NCBI RefSeq assembly: GCF_001039355.2
Contig: NW_019775658.1
Span: 513,846-577,845 of the forward strand
DNA length: 64,000 nucleotides
Direction: 5' to 3'
From: Lingula anatina
Taxonomy: Eukaryota; Brachiopoda; Lingulata; Lingulida; Lingulidae
The first letter of the stretch is position 1. Each line of letters begins with the position of its first letter. Shown piece after piece: positions 1 to 10,798 of this stretch. The position numbers and the translations under genes were made by a program. The notes under the pieces are model-generated. The model was not told the DNA's origin and did not search any database. It was given only the letters and a program-made list of their open reading frames with translations.

Positions 1-40
1 ACAGCATCGCTATCCATTACTCATTAATGTACAGCATGCA

Positions 41-300
41 TTGCTCATTAAAGGGGGCCCGATTCTAAGTATCTACACAGCCGACGCTAACGACAGTATT
101 CTACTCAATTGTTTTATATTTGAGTTTAAAACTTTGAACAAAATACCTGGAGATTTCCAGACCCGGGTCGGGGTTCTTAAACTTGAGAGTCAGTTCCTTC
201 TCGTATGGGCTGGTCAGGCACTACCAACGTCCTGTATGTGTGCTTCATTCAATGTGGGGATCCGGTGTCTGCAAAAGAATAAGTGTTATTTGAGAAAGTA
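41..300. repeat. Diverged copy of the GPCR 5'-flank segment
   Basis: This segment resembles 17200-17480. Both contain the block GGATCCGGTGTCTGCAAAAG followed by AATAAG, giving 27 identical bases at 257-283 and 17430-17456. Both also share patches such as GACAGTATT, ACTTTGAACAA, ATACCTG and GAGTGAGCTCCTTC-like sequence in the same order. At 17.2 kb the segment lies just 5' of the minus-strand receptor ORF. By analogy this copy may flank another receptor beyond the left edge of the window. No protein is assigned to the small open frame it contains. Confidence 0.65.
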
Positions 301-408
301 AGCCAAAAAGGCCGTAGTTTTCAGTCAGTTATTCTAAATAAAATAAATTATCATCGTAATGCTTTTGGTTTTGATTTTGCATGAACATTCATTACTGTGA
401 ACTTTCAC

Positions 409-480
409 CATTGGGACTTTTTAAAGCATAAAAGCTATTGTATATCAGTTTGACATACAATAGCTTAAAGTCTCCCAATG
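409..480. repeat. Imperfect inverted repeat (hairpin)
   Basis: The left arm at about 409-443 starts CATTGGGACTTT and ends AAGCTATTGTAT. It is repeated inverted at 455-480, which runs ATACAATAGCTT to TCTCCCAATG, around an 11-base spacer. The right arm ends exactly where the receptor relic begins. The size and form resemble a short MITE or foldback insertion, but no target-site duplication was recognised. Confidence 0.6.
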
Positions 481-540
481 CGACTGGCGAAGATGTACGG
501 GTTCAAAAACACGGAGCAGAACGATTGAACACAGCACATC
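481..540 (-). pseudogene. Relic of a GPCR TM7 segment
   Basis: The reverse complement reads MCCVQSFCSVFLNPYIFASR. This matches residues 319-338 of the receptor at 15.9 kb at most positions, including the FLNPYIFASR core. The first 24 bases, 481-504, are identical to 15932-15955. Upstream in the same frame there is a stop two codons before the Met. Downstream the frame ends after IGRL, inside the neighbouring hairpin. I found no recognisable TM1-TM6 sequence between 541 and 1600. This is a truncated paralogue fragment, not a working gene. Confidence 0.75.
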
Positions 541-2475
541 TCTGATTACGACATAAAGTACCAACTGGCATTCGACCATGTCCTGCGCTTCCAGGGCGAG
601 ACACACAATAACCTACCAGCACTACTCTGACAAATGTTTTAAATTCGCGGAGAAGGGATGAAAAGCAGAATAAAGGGTACACATATTATCTGTTGTATAG
701 GTTGTATATGTCACTGTGCTTGTGCTTATAACTTAACTAGCGAAGCTTTCATAACGAAGATGGGATTGAACTCACATGTGGATTTACTTAGATTTACCAT
801 GTATTAATACATGTACATGTGTCTAATGATACAATCAAGAGTGACCGCTAAATCATATGCGGCCACCTTTTTACACAGCAGAATACCCGTTTTTCTTTGC
901 AAGTTGCTTTAGTAAATCGAAAATGGAAAAATGGGAAGGAAATTATATCCAATTACTTGGTGAAAACTTAATAAGATTCTTCGTTTTATGAGCCATGTGT
1001 AATAACCTCTTTTAAACCTGACACGTCTGAGCGGACTCATGTTACATGTAGTTAAATACAAAAGATCGAATATCATTTTCACACTATCGCTGACACAAGG
1101 TGAGATATCTGTAATCACTGAGTTATCTTTTATGCTATGTGCTATTTATGCTGCCGAAGTCACCCTAAAGTGCACAGTACGTCCTCGGGGACCTTCCATT
1201 TATTTAAAAAATGCATTGTCACCTTTCGTTTTCTGTCTTTAATCTCGTTGAAAAACAAATAAATTTTGGCTTCACTAGCATCCAAGAAGTGGGGTAAAAG
1301 TTGGCAGAATGGCCGCGTGCTATTTTAGCGTTATCTCAACTATGGTTACGACGTATCCGGAAATACCATAACTATCTCCAAGAATTTAATGCTCCCACCT
1401 GCCTCTTCTTTGCAAATAAAATAAGTGCAACATTAAAATTTTATCTCGCAGCATGTTAAAACACCTCGAAAACTATTTGTGTGTTATTTTGTACTTCTTT
1501 GTGCTTGATGCAACAACGTTATATATATATTTATATATGATTAAATTAATTAAATTTATTATCCGTTTAATGTTTCGTTGTTTTTTAGTCTACAAGACCG
1601 AAAATGATGCAGTTTGATGACTGAAATATAATGAAACCTATTTCATGTTGACACTTTTCTTATCAGCTACAATGTACCAAGATATTGAAATATGCACGCG
1701 TGCCCAAAAGACATATATAAACAAATAAATAAACCATTTAAAAACCGTATACTTATGTGCCATTCACACGACTTGACTTACCCTGGATTAAAAAACTAGG
1801 GAATGTATGACAATCAGTTAGACACTCGCATCGTACAGGTAGTCTTCCTCATGCCATTCGAAAAAGGTGGTCTGGATTATGACATATATGTCACTATGAT
1901 ATGAATGTGCCTCTAGTAGCTTGCCCCTTTTAACCGAGATAAATTTATTTTTGGCGAATCGGGCAAATCACAGCCTTAATTATCTTCATAATTAACACAA
2001 AATGCGTAGGCCTAGGAGTCCAAAGCCTCTTGTTTTGATTTAAACCCACTGTTATGTCGAAAGATAAATCGATACTAGGCAGCGGTAGCAGTAGTATTAC
2101 TTCCGTGGTAGTAGCTGGCAAGTTTCAACTGAAGCAGTGTAAACAGCAAAGGATACAGAGCAAATGTATTACTTTGGTACCATTTCGAACACCCTTCCTC
2201 TAGCTTTATTCATAATTCTACCTGGCAATTAGAAATGAATAGATACAAGGATGTTTAGGTTGTTAAAACAAGAGGCCAGTGTAGTGTTCCATGGAAGAAA
2301 AATTAAGCCTTTACTGTTATTGATTGATAAAACTCTCTCTTCATATCGCGCATGTTATCATGTACCACATTATTTTTAATATTTACCTTGTTTTGATAGG
2401 CATGCTGGCTCATTGTATTGCACTTGGTTGAAGAGTTTCTCAGTTTTATTCTTCGTTTGTCTTTACATTTTCTTT
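541..2475. other. Unassigned non-coding stretch
   Basis: Only short open frames without recognisable domains or paired splice signals occur here. No RNA gene or mobile element was recognised. Confidence 0.5.
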
Positions 2476-2476
2476 C

Positions 2477-2527
<51 letters not shown>

Positions 2528-2530
2528 TTC
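2476..2530. repeat. (TTTA)n microsatellite
   Basis: About 13 near-perfect tandem TTTA units. Confidence 0.95.
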
Positions 2531-2786
2531 CTAAGTCATTATTTGATCTAAAAAGCAAAATCCATTGCTAATTTCAGCACAAAAATATTTGACTAATATA
2601 TTTTAAACCGTGCAAATATTTTTCATTTGATAGCGTTATGATACTGTAAAGTATTCCGAAGCTAAAAAAGTTAGGTCGGATTAATTTTCCAAGCATGGTG
2701 TGACCGTTCCCCCATCAAGTTAGAATGTTTCATTTGGATGTCAACAAGGTGAAAAATTTAGATTGAAAGGATATATGAAGAGAGTA

Positions 2787-2790
<4 letters not shown>

Positions 2791-2823
<33 letters not shown>

Positions 2824-2960
2824 TGGAGAAGGTGAGAGAGAGAAGGAGAAGAGAAGAGTAGGCTTGGCGAAGACGAAATATGAATAGAATGATCAAAATA
2901 ATATGATATTCAAAAGCCGTCTGTCTGTCTGTCTGTCTGTCCGTCCGTTTGTCTGCCTCT
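2791..2960. repeat. (GA)n and (GTCT)n microsatellite pair
   Basis: A GA tract of about 29 bases is followed by degenerate GA-rich sequence, and then by a GTCT/GTCC tract at about 2918-2960. Confidence 0.9.
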
Positions 2961-4560
2961 CTGTCTACTGTACGTTCAAGTAACTATTCTCCTGACGAAA
3001 AGTGACGTTTTTTCTTTTCATTTCCTTCCCCTATCACAAAATGTAATAACTGCCTATTACACAATGTCTAGAATACCCCCTTCATCAAGCTCTCCCGTCC
3101 ATAACCCTATCTAATTTCTTTATGCTACCACAGGTTGATTGAGCACTCCTATTTCTCTCACAGTCGGTGCTCCTCGGCTATAGTAAATCCGCTTATACGG
3201 CAGGTGAGTGAACTGCTGATAGGCGTCATGTTTCTGTATTTTGCAAGAACTGACAGTGGCAGAACAGTTTTTCAAAATGTTTGTGGTTGTGAAACCTGGG
3301 AAGAACATATCCGTGTTTACGTATAGCAACCTCCTGTGCGTTTACAATAAAATGGATTTCGTCTTTAACGGTGATTCTCCGTCGTTTTCTACTTGTGAAA
3401 TGGGCAATTGATGAACCAGCATTATGTCTAGCATAATGCAATGATGTTTTAGGTGGGCTAAAAACCACGTTTTTGTAGAAAAATAATCAGTAAGTCTTTA
3501 AAGAAAATCCCCGAACCCCAGTTGAAGTATACTTTGTTCGTGTGCTGTAGTACCATTAAAAGCATGTTTATAGCTGTCCAGGTGCCTTAGAAAATCAGGA
3601 AACCGAAAATGATGGCCAATAAAAAAACCAACAAAATTAACTTGGAGATGTGATTCAAGCATAATTAGATGTTTTGAAGATGCATTAAATGAACGCAACA
3701 GGAATAAAAAAGCTAGGACCTTTAATTTAAGATTTAAGAATTTTAATTTGATTAAAATTATAATGGAAGCTTTAAAATGCAGTTACATATACTACACATC
3801 AATGGATTTAATAACACGGCCCTTGATAAAAAATGTATGCGTTGTTCATAGTGTTTTGCATCTCATTTTTTCGTTGTCTTTGTCATTGTGTTAAGCATAA
3901 TCATTTCATCTTCAACTTCAGTTACAATGTATTTTACCGGTACACGCATCTCTAGTAGTTTACAATTCGCCACTCACTACTTTTATTTATTTTCTTTTTT
4001 TTTTGATAGGAGTTTGACAATGGCGTCAATTTTTTTCCGATTTGAGATTTCTGCCATCTATTTAAATATTGTTTGGATTGATTGCTGATTAACACGAATT
4101 TTTAAAATCATTTTATCATTATTAGCGATTTGTACATGCTCAAGTACATGTACATGTAGTAACATCCCGATGTGCAAAACGAAAAATGACAATGTATCGC
4201 AAATTTATGACTCCTGATTTAACCAATTTGCGGTCTGTTTGCTGAAACTTGGACATTTACATAAAGTATACAGACTGAAATTCATACTAAAACAATGTGC
4301 AACAAATGTTTTATAGGTGCTATGTGCGTTTTAATTCAGGTCACCCAACGCTTATAAACAACACAAATCTCCTTATCCATCCTCATAAATAATGCTTTAT
4401 GCGCTAAACTCTTTTTTTCTGATAGTGAGCAATTTCTGGTATTTGGTTTTATTTTTTTCCTCATAACATTGAGATAATGAACTATATCAGAGGAACAAAC
4501 CCCACTGACGAATTGTTCGCATTGCATTAATTATTACTGAACTAACTGTTGCTCAAGCAA
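2961..4560. other. Unassigned non-coding stretch
   Basis: The overlapping short open frames at 3.1-3.5 kb lie on both strands and have no domain signature. Nothing else was recognised. Confidence 0.5.
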
Positions 4561-4865
4561 TATTTTGTCAAAAGGCGTCACTGATAATAAAATCGGTGTC
4601 CAAGTGACTCCAAACTTGGAGTCCAGCAGTGGTGCCTAAAATAACTCCCAATTGGAGTCAAGCTGACTCCGATGGAGTAACGCCATCCCAGACCCCACAG
4701 AGGGGTCACAATTGATTCCATTCACACATCCATTCATACCTTGATTTATCTCTACATAAGAGTCACCATGACCCCATATTAATGACTTTTTGACTCCTTG
4801 GCTCATTATGGAAAAAAATGCAATCATAGTGCCAAGTGGGGAGACAACAGGTACCATTTATTATA

Positions 4866-4946
4866 GACCGGTATGTCTTCGGCAGGGTTTGAGCCCACAA
4901 TCTCCCGCTTCAAAGGCGGGCACTGTAACCACGAGGCCATCCGGTC
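4866..4946 (-). mobile_element. tRNA-derived SINE head
   Basis: The reverse complement begins GACCGGATGGCCTCGTGG, which is A-box-like. It continues through a stem CCCGC / GCGGG around the loop CTTTGAA and contains GGGCTCAAACCC, which is B-box-like. It ends CATACCGGTC, pairing perfectly with the first six bases. GGATGGCC...GTGG and GTGGGCTC...CATACC resemble the tRNA-related heads of marine-invertebrate SINEs. As a real tRNA it would carry anticodon TTG (Gln), but the D-arm and T-arm are irregular, so a SINE is more likely. The 3' limit of the element body toward lower coordinates is not resolved. Confidence 0.6.
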
Positions 4947-5003
4947 GCAAGAGGTGCTGGATTGGCAATAACAAAAACTTTGTAAATCTGGTAATAAACA
5001 GCA

Positions 5004-5004
5004 T

Positions 5005-5053
<49 letters not shown>

Positions 5054-5055
5054 CA
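5004..5055. repeat. (CA)n(TA)n microsatellite
   Basis: About 19 CA units run into about six TA units. Confidence 0.95.
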
Positions 5056-5964
5056 ATGAGTGAGCATACCTCCCAGTGACATGCTTTGGCGGGTCAAACC
5101 TACAACCTGGAAACAAAACCTGTGAGCAACTGAAAACCCGGGCCAGTAATAAGTGCACGAGTTCTGTATGCAGAAACACCCAGAAAACTACTTGTTCATG
5201 TGTGAAACCAACTATGGCCAATAAAGTCATGTTTATACTGACAAAGGATGATGAAAATTGTTCTCTCCACGCCGTCTGACTCTGATTTTGGAGTCAGATT
5301 GACTCCATGAGAGGCAGGGGGTGATTGACTCTGATAAGAGAGTCTAAAGACTCTGGAAGTGGGGTAATTTGACCATAGTACATGTATAGGAGTCAAATTA
5401 ACTCGATGAGGGTCAGTGGTCCATCACAGACTGATATCCGAGTATTTCGCCTCTTTGCCAAGGGTAAATCACCCCAAGGAACCATTCCTGGTTTTCTGGT
5501 TTTCTGTACCGTTGCCTCGGCATTGTCTATTTGTGGTAAATATAATAATTAGTAATTATAACAGTATGTGAAATCCGATTTTTTGCATGGTTAATTTTAA
5601 GTATTGGGAAAGTAATTTTATATAGCAGATAACATCACCTGCTCCCAGGGACTACCATACCCTCAGATTCCCTAGGATACGTGTACTTTCACTGCATGCT
5701 GTTCCTCAATATAAAACATGCACGTTAATTACTGTCGAGAGTAAAATTAATTTATAAAAAATAAAAAATCGAGTAAAAGTAGATAACCAAATCACCAAAT
5801 TTAAAGAAATTCTGTAGCGTATGAAGGTGTTTAAGAAGTATGTACATATTGTACAATTTGATCTTTTTGGTCTTTACTGTATTCCCATGGTGTAAATTAA
5901 CCCCTTTCTCTTCCGTGTTGTAAAAGAATCCCCTTCTCTTTTGTATAACATAAAAACCAAATGA

Positions 5965-6180
5965 GATTATCATCTACATGTCTAAGTAACAAGGTGACAT
6001 TTCCGAAAGGTAGCTTAAGGTTTTCGAAGGGTTACTTAAGTTGAAATGAATGGAATCCAATATTGCTGGATAAGCCAGTGATCATCAGCTTGTTATAACC
6101 CAAGACATAAAAAGCTGATTGGCTCCTCGTTCTTCAGCCTGTTAACGGCTTAACCAGCTGACTGACGGAATATGGAAAAC
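5965..6180. repeat. Dispersed repeat A, copy 1
   Basis: This copy aligns by eye with 7765-7945. Shared pieces in the same order include AGGTGACATTTCC, TTTAAGGTTT-like, a CATATTGC-like block, TATAACCC, GGCATAAA/GACATAAA and a terminal CAGCTG-like block. The nearby motif AATATAAAACATGCACG recurs at about 5708 and 6197, with a weaker copy near 8365. Confidence 0.55.
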
Positions 6181-6602
6181 TATACCGTAGTTCTTCAATA
6201 TAAAACATGCACGCTTTTTGCGATTGCATGTTAAATTGATCTAAAGCAAATCGCCAGCAAATATAAATCCATGCAAAAATGAAAGAAAAAAGCAAGAAAA
6301 TCAAATCAAAACCCCAGCAATCCCAGAGACCCTTACTGCATGGATATCTATGCCACCGTATGGGATTTGACTATTGGTAATAGACATATTAATACAATTA
6401 AGTAACAGCATAAGAAATCTTCCTTTATTGGACGATGATTTTAGTGTAAAAAGACACAAAATATCTGTCGGCTATCTGGGGGACATCTATACCCTCTTCA
6501 GATATACAATTTCTTTTCTTTCTTCATTTGTGAGCGTATCTTAATTATGATAGAAATTTCATAGCCTGAAGGGCGTTAAATATTCGTTTACATCCTTTAC
6601 AG

Positions 6603-6725
6603 TGCACATGGATGAAAATTCATCACTGGTTACGCGAGCAATAAATCGCAAATCACATTTTACGAACGGGCCGCTATGTCACATAGCGCACCATTCACAC
6701 AGATGGTGCAATACTTTATACGCCG
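6603..6725. repeat. Dispersed repeat B, copy 1
   Basis: This copy aligns by eye with 10676-10798. Shared blocks are GCACATGG, TTCATCACTG, GGTTACGC, ATGTCACATA and GCGCA, with CAGATGG...GCAAT near the right end. No coding potential is apparent. Confidence 0.65.
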
Positions 6726-7764
6726 TTCTGAGCATGCCTTAAGCCCCCTTCCTTTCTGCGTCCTTTGTGCGGCCATGACACTGGCATCGCTGTGGTCGTA
6801 GAAAAGAGGCACAAGCATTGCTTTGGATGCAGAATGAATGTTCAATGACCGCCAGTTGTCGGCAAGTAAAATATTGTTTGTTTGTTTTTTTTTTTTTAAT
6901 CTCAAACAGGGCCGTACTACGGGAAGCAGAGAGGACGCCGTTCAGTGTAAGGGGGGTTCACAGATCTACCTGTCTTTTGAAAACCCCTTCTTTTTTTCTT
7001 ATAAATAACTAAATAACTTTATTTTCAACTTCATCTTGATACGATTGCTTATTGCAACGAAATTGCATTCATGACAGATACCCCCTGCTGACTGGAAATC
7101 TAAGTTAATAAAGTGAAAATATGAAAAGGAAATTTTAAAAATTACATATTTAGAACGTACAGAAGACGCCAAACACTTTAAGAAAGCGCTGCTATATTCA
7201 GATTTGATAAAAATAAAAAAGCAGAGCATTTCGTTATACAATATCACCTATTATTTTTTTTTCACTTTGATATAAGCCATTTTTCGAGACAGAATGGTAA
7301 ACAGTTATGCAAATCAGGTATACCTAAGCCACAGCAGTAATAATATTATTAAAAGGACGCTTATAACATGATAAATAGCAGGAGATATTGGTACCAACTA
7401 AGTCTTTCCATCCCCAGAAAATGAAAATGTAGCGTTCAGTTGTTCCTGGTAGCATACTCGACCCAGATCATCACTTCCCATTCTTCGGCTTATAGAACAA
7501 TAGCTGCAACACGCTGAGTGCTCTCAAAATATTTAGGATTATTTAAAACATTTTGAAGCGTGCCTCTGTAACAGGAATGGTAGCCTATTACTTTATACAG
7601 ATGTGATGATGTGATTTGAAGAAAAATCATAAATCATGTTTTGGTCAAGTGTTGGTCTTTTTCCGTATTTCCGTAGTAAAAGATATTATTATTTTTCTTT
7701 TGGAAGAAATACCCAGACATCACAAAATCAATAAATACATCATTAATACATCACCTAGGCCTGA

Positions 7765-7945
7765 GTGGCATAGGTGACATTTCCTAAAAGGTGGTTTAAG
7801 GTTTACGAAGAGTTGTTTAAATTGAAAACAAATTGATCTCATATTGCCGGTTATGCTAGGGCTCAGCTGCATATAACCCGTGGCATAAACGGCTAATTGG
7901 ACTCGCAGCCGATTTCCTATACTCACCATCGGCTTGTAAACAGCT
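7765..7945. repeat. Dispersed repeat A, copy 2
   Basis: Partner of 5965-6180; see that entry for the shared blocks. Divergence between copies is high, which indicates an old element. Confidence 0.55.
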
Positions 7946-8459
7946 GGAAATTGTGCAACGCCAACGTGAGCCACGTGATTTGAAGATTATATATTTCGGC
8001 GAATAAAACGTTTTTTATTCCACATATGATAATAGAAATGGCGATGAATCGCAAATTTGTGACTGGCCTATAACAGCCTGTGCAGGCCATGGTTGTCGTG
8101 ATAGTTCCCATCGCAAAATATGTTTCTTGAAATAATAATAGACACATCATGTGTTGTATATGTGATTCGGATTTTATCTGCTGAACAAAGTTTTGATTAG
8201 AAATGTGCATTAATTCACGTCGATGATCGAGTCAGTTCAGCCTTCATTTTGACTATGTTAAAGTTTTGATAAAATCATTCTTTTCTTTAAAAATGTGACT
8301 CATCCACTGACGGATATAGCACCACCCTCAGAGATCTAATAGCACTTTTTTACTTATAGCACTAATATAAGGCATGCATATTAATTATTGTTGCATGTAA
8401 AATTACTTCATAACAAACCATGAAAGAATCAAAATTCATGCAAGAAAGAAAATAACCGA

Positions 8460-9270
8460 ATCATTGTTAACAATAATTCTAATTAAGATTTACAAAGACA
8501 AAAAACCCACTAAAAACAAATATCACTTGTTTAAATCTGTAATATTTACTGCATCTGGAAATGATGAAGTTCTGATGAAGAGCTAATGTTCGATTTATTA
8601 TTTACTTTACTTATTGGATATTTCATCAATTTACTCACAAACTTGATATGCATTTGGAAAACGACTGATAATTCAAAGAATATATTTCAGCAGAATTGCT
8701 TACCTGAGAGACATTCAGTGAGTTGGTGACAAATTTGCTAGAACAGTTTTTGTGAGTTTGCGGCTGCATCGCAAGAAGTTATATATTGCAGATCCCTGAT
8801 TTTAATACAAATGAAGTTTGTAGTAAATCTCCTCTGCAGCAAATTCGCAAGAGACCTCATAAAATTTGCTCTTGCTGGTTTGTGCAGTTAAAAGGTGACA
8901 GTTTGCGACATGCCTTACAAGGTGCTAGGACTATTCCTTTAGCAGCTATAGGTGGTACATGAGCCAGTTCTAAATTGTGAATACATAGTCAAACTGGTTG
9001 TTAGTATTTTTTAAATGAACAAGTGCTAATTGGCAACATTATTTCAAAATATGATCCTTAATTATTATGGTAGACTTTGATATTGATTTGCCATCATACT
9101 TGGATATTTGTAGTGTTAGGGGATCTTTGTTTGGCTAAACCGTCATTTAAAGAACAACTGATATTCTCAGTATCGAAGACTAGATTTTATAACATGTGTA
9201 CAGTGCACATTTTGTATTAATGGACATAAAACTTATACTTCAAAAAAGAAAAAAAAAATCATATTTTCAA
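8460..9270. other. Unassigned non-coding stretch
   Basis: No open frame of note, RNA gene or recognised element. It ends in an A-rich tract just before the G-rich repeat. Confidence 0.5.
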
Positions 9271-9275
9271 AGGGG

Positions 9276-9330
9276 GAATTGTCCGGGGGGAAATTGTCCG
9301 GGGGGAATAGTCCGGGGGGGGGGATTGTCC
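9276..9330. repeat. G-rich tandem repeat
   Basis: Four imperfect units of the type GGGGGGAATTGTCC occur in a row and end in a run of ten G. The plus strand offers several G runs that could form a quadruplex. About 100 bases downstream, at 9415-9460, is a C-rich stretch (GGACCCCCCTGACACCCCCC) that could pair with it. Confidence 0.75.
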
Positions 9331-10511
9331 TAGAATCTTTAGAACTATGATTCAACTAATCAAAATTCTAATTTCAAGAGGGGACCATTGGTGTGATTTT
9401 TTTTCAGAAATTGAAGGAGGTCAGGACCCCCCTGACACCCCCCTAAATTCACCACTGCTAATGTTTATCTTATCAAAGAATCCAGGCTTGAGAAAATGTG
9501 GACAGTTAAACTGATATGGAAAATTTCAAAATAGCCGAACACTCGATACTTTGATCACTTTGAAAGGGATCCTGAGCACAGAGAATGACAGTAAAGGGGG
9601 ATCCTTATGTCTATGATGCGTTTTTTCAGCGATGAAAACTGCTCTCACCCGACTCCTTAATAGTCTAAAAGGTCTGGCCGGAAATGCGGTTAAAATGAAC
9701 ATGCTATTCAATTTTTGAGAGTGAAAAATATTGGGAGTGTTACATGTATCAACATCAACCCAGATCATAATTTGTATGTACATGCACGTACCGCGGTATA
9801 TCCTACCTGTGTGTGGGCACGGCGAAGTCTCTTGTTTTCTGCTCAAAAAGTGGTTGCTTTAAAGCTGCTGTTTTACACCAACAAAATGACTTGAACTGTG
9901 CCTAATCTTCAGAAAATCTGCCCAAATGATGATTTACATCACAAAATAAACAAATAGTGAAATCTTATTCAAATATCGGTTAAACAGCATTAAAATAGGT
10001 CTGGAAGTTGATTAGCTACGCGTTCACGTGGTCTGTGACGCAAAAAGTATTGAAGGTATCTCACAGGAGAGGGAGCTAGCTATCACGCCAAGCTATCGTA
10101 TTACACAATATTTATTCTCGGAAATCATGTATATAATGTAGGCACAAAAATAAAACTGCAAATTAGCAAATTGTTAACCATATACATGAAATATCAGTAG
10201 TTTGTAACTTAGATCCATCCGTCTTGGACAAAAAGTTACTTGTACCCTACATGGGGTGGGTGACAAAAGTATTGCACCTTTTGCTTGAAGGTGAACAACA
10301 GCTGGGTTTGTTAGGTTTTTTAATCAGTATTTTATTGAAAACTGGTTATGTCAAGTTAGTAACTTTATTCCAGGTTTACAGCTAGACCATGCTATTTTTA
10401 AGGCGTGCTGTTATGTCAGTATTAAAATTTTTGAGAATAGCCACTTGATCTCAATATGGCCTCCATCCTTCTGGACATAGACTGATGACGGTTCAGTAAT
10501 TTTTTTTTTCT
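9331..10511. other. Unassigned non-coding stretch
   Basis: A 106-residue minus-strand open frame at 9526-9846 has no recognisable domain and no flanking splice signals that I trust. Nothing else is seen. Confidence 0.45.
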
Positions 10512-10527
10512 GGGGGGGGGGGGGGGG
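10512..10527. repeat. Poly-G run
   Basis: Sixteen consecutive G follow a short T run, so sequencing errors are likely here. Confidence 0.9.
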
Positions 10528-10675
10528 CACGGTTCAAATGTCCTAGGCCTTCACAGCATAAAAACACCTGTTGGCTCTGGCACTAGTCTTCTTCTGGTGG
10601 CCACTTTTTTCTTTTTTGGTGGCTTATGGGTACTTCACAGTCAAAAGGGCGTTACACCTTTGATGGCACCATTCA

Positions 10676-10798
10676 TAGTGCACATGGTTGAAAGTTCATC
10701 ACTGCATGGTTACGCAAGCAGTAAACCACGGATCACTTTTCACGAACAAGTCCACCATGTCACATAACGCACTAATCAGACAGATGGCGCAATGCTTT
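10676..10798. repeat. Dispersed repeat B, copy 2
   Basis: Partner of 6603-6725 in the same orientation, with several small substitutions and one short insertion. Confidence 0.65.

Larger units (their letters stand above)
4575..5430. repeat. GGAGTCA/TGACTCC-rich repeat region
   Basis: Many short copies of GGAGTCA and its complement TGACTCC occur at 4600-4810 and again at 5275-5410, several as near-palindromes such as GACTCCAAACTTGGAGTC. The two halves flank a tRNA-like SINE head and a CA/TA microsatellite, so this looks like a repeat unit interrupted by insertions. The family is unknown. Confidence 0.5.

Noticed and set aside
541-1600. Rest of a receptor pseudogene right of the TM7 relic
   Set aside because: No TM1-TM6 motif could be recognised on the minus strand; homology stops near 540.
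2476-2530. CRISPR-like array
   Set aside because: All regular repeats here are microsatellites or minisatellites without unique spacers, and the genome is eukaryotic.
4866-4946. Functional tRNA-Gln(TTG)
   Set aside because: The acceptor and anticodon stems pair, but the D and T arms are irregular and the surroundings are repeat DNA, so a SINE head is the better reading.
4861-5059. Open frames with poly-His/Thr or poly-Cys/Val stretches
   Set aside because: Translations of the CA/TA microsatellite.
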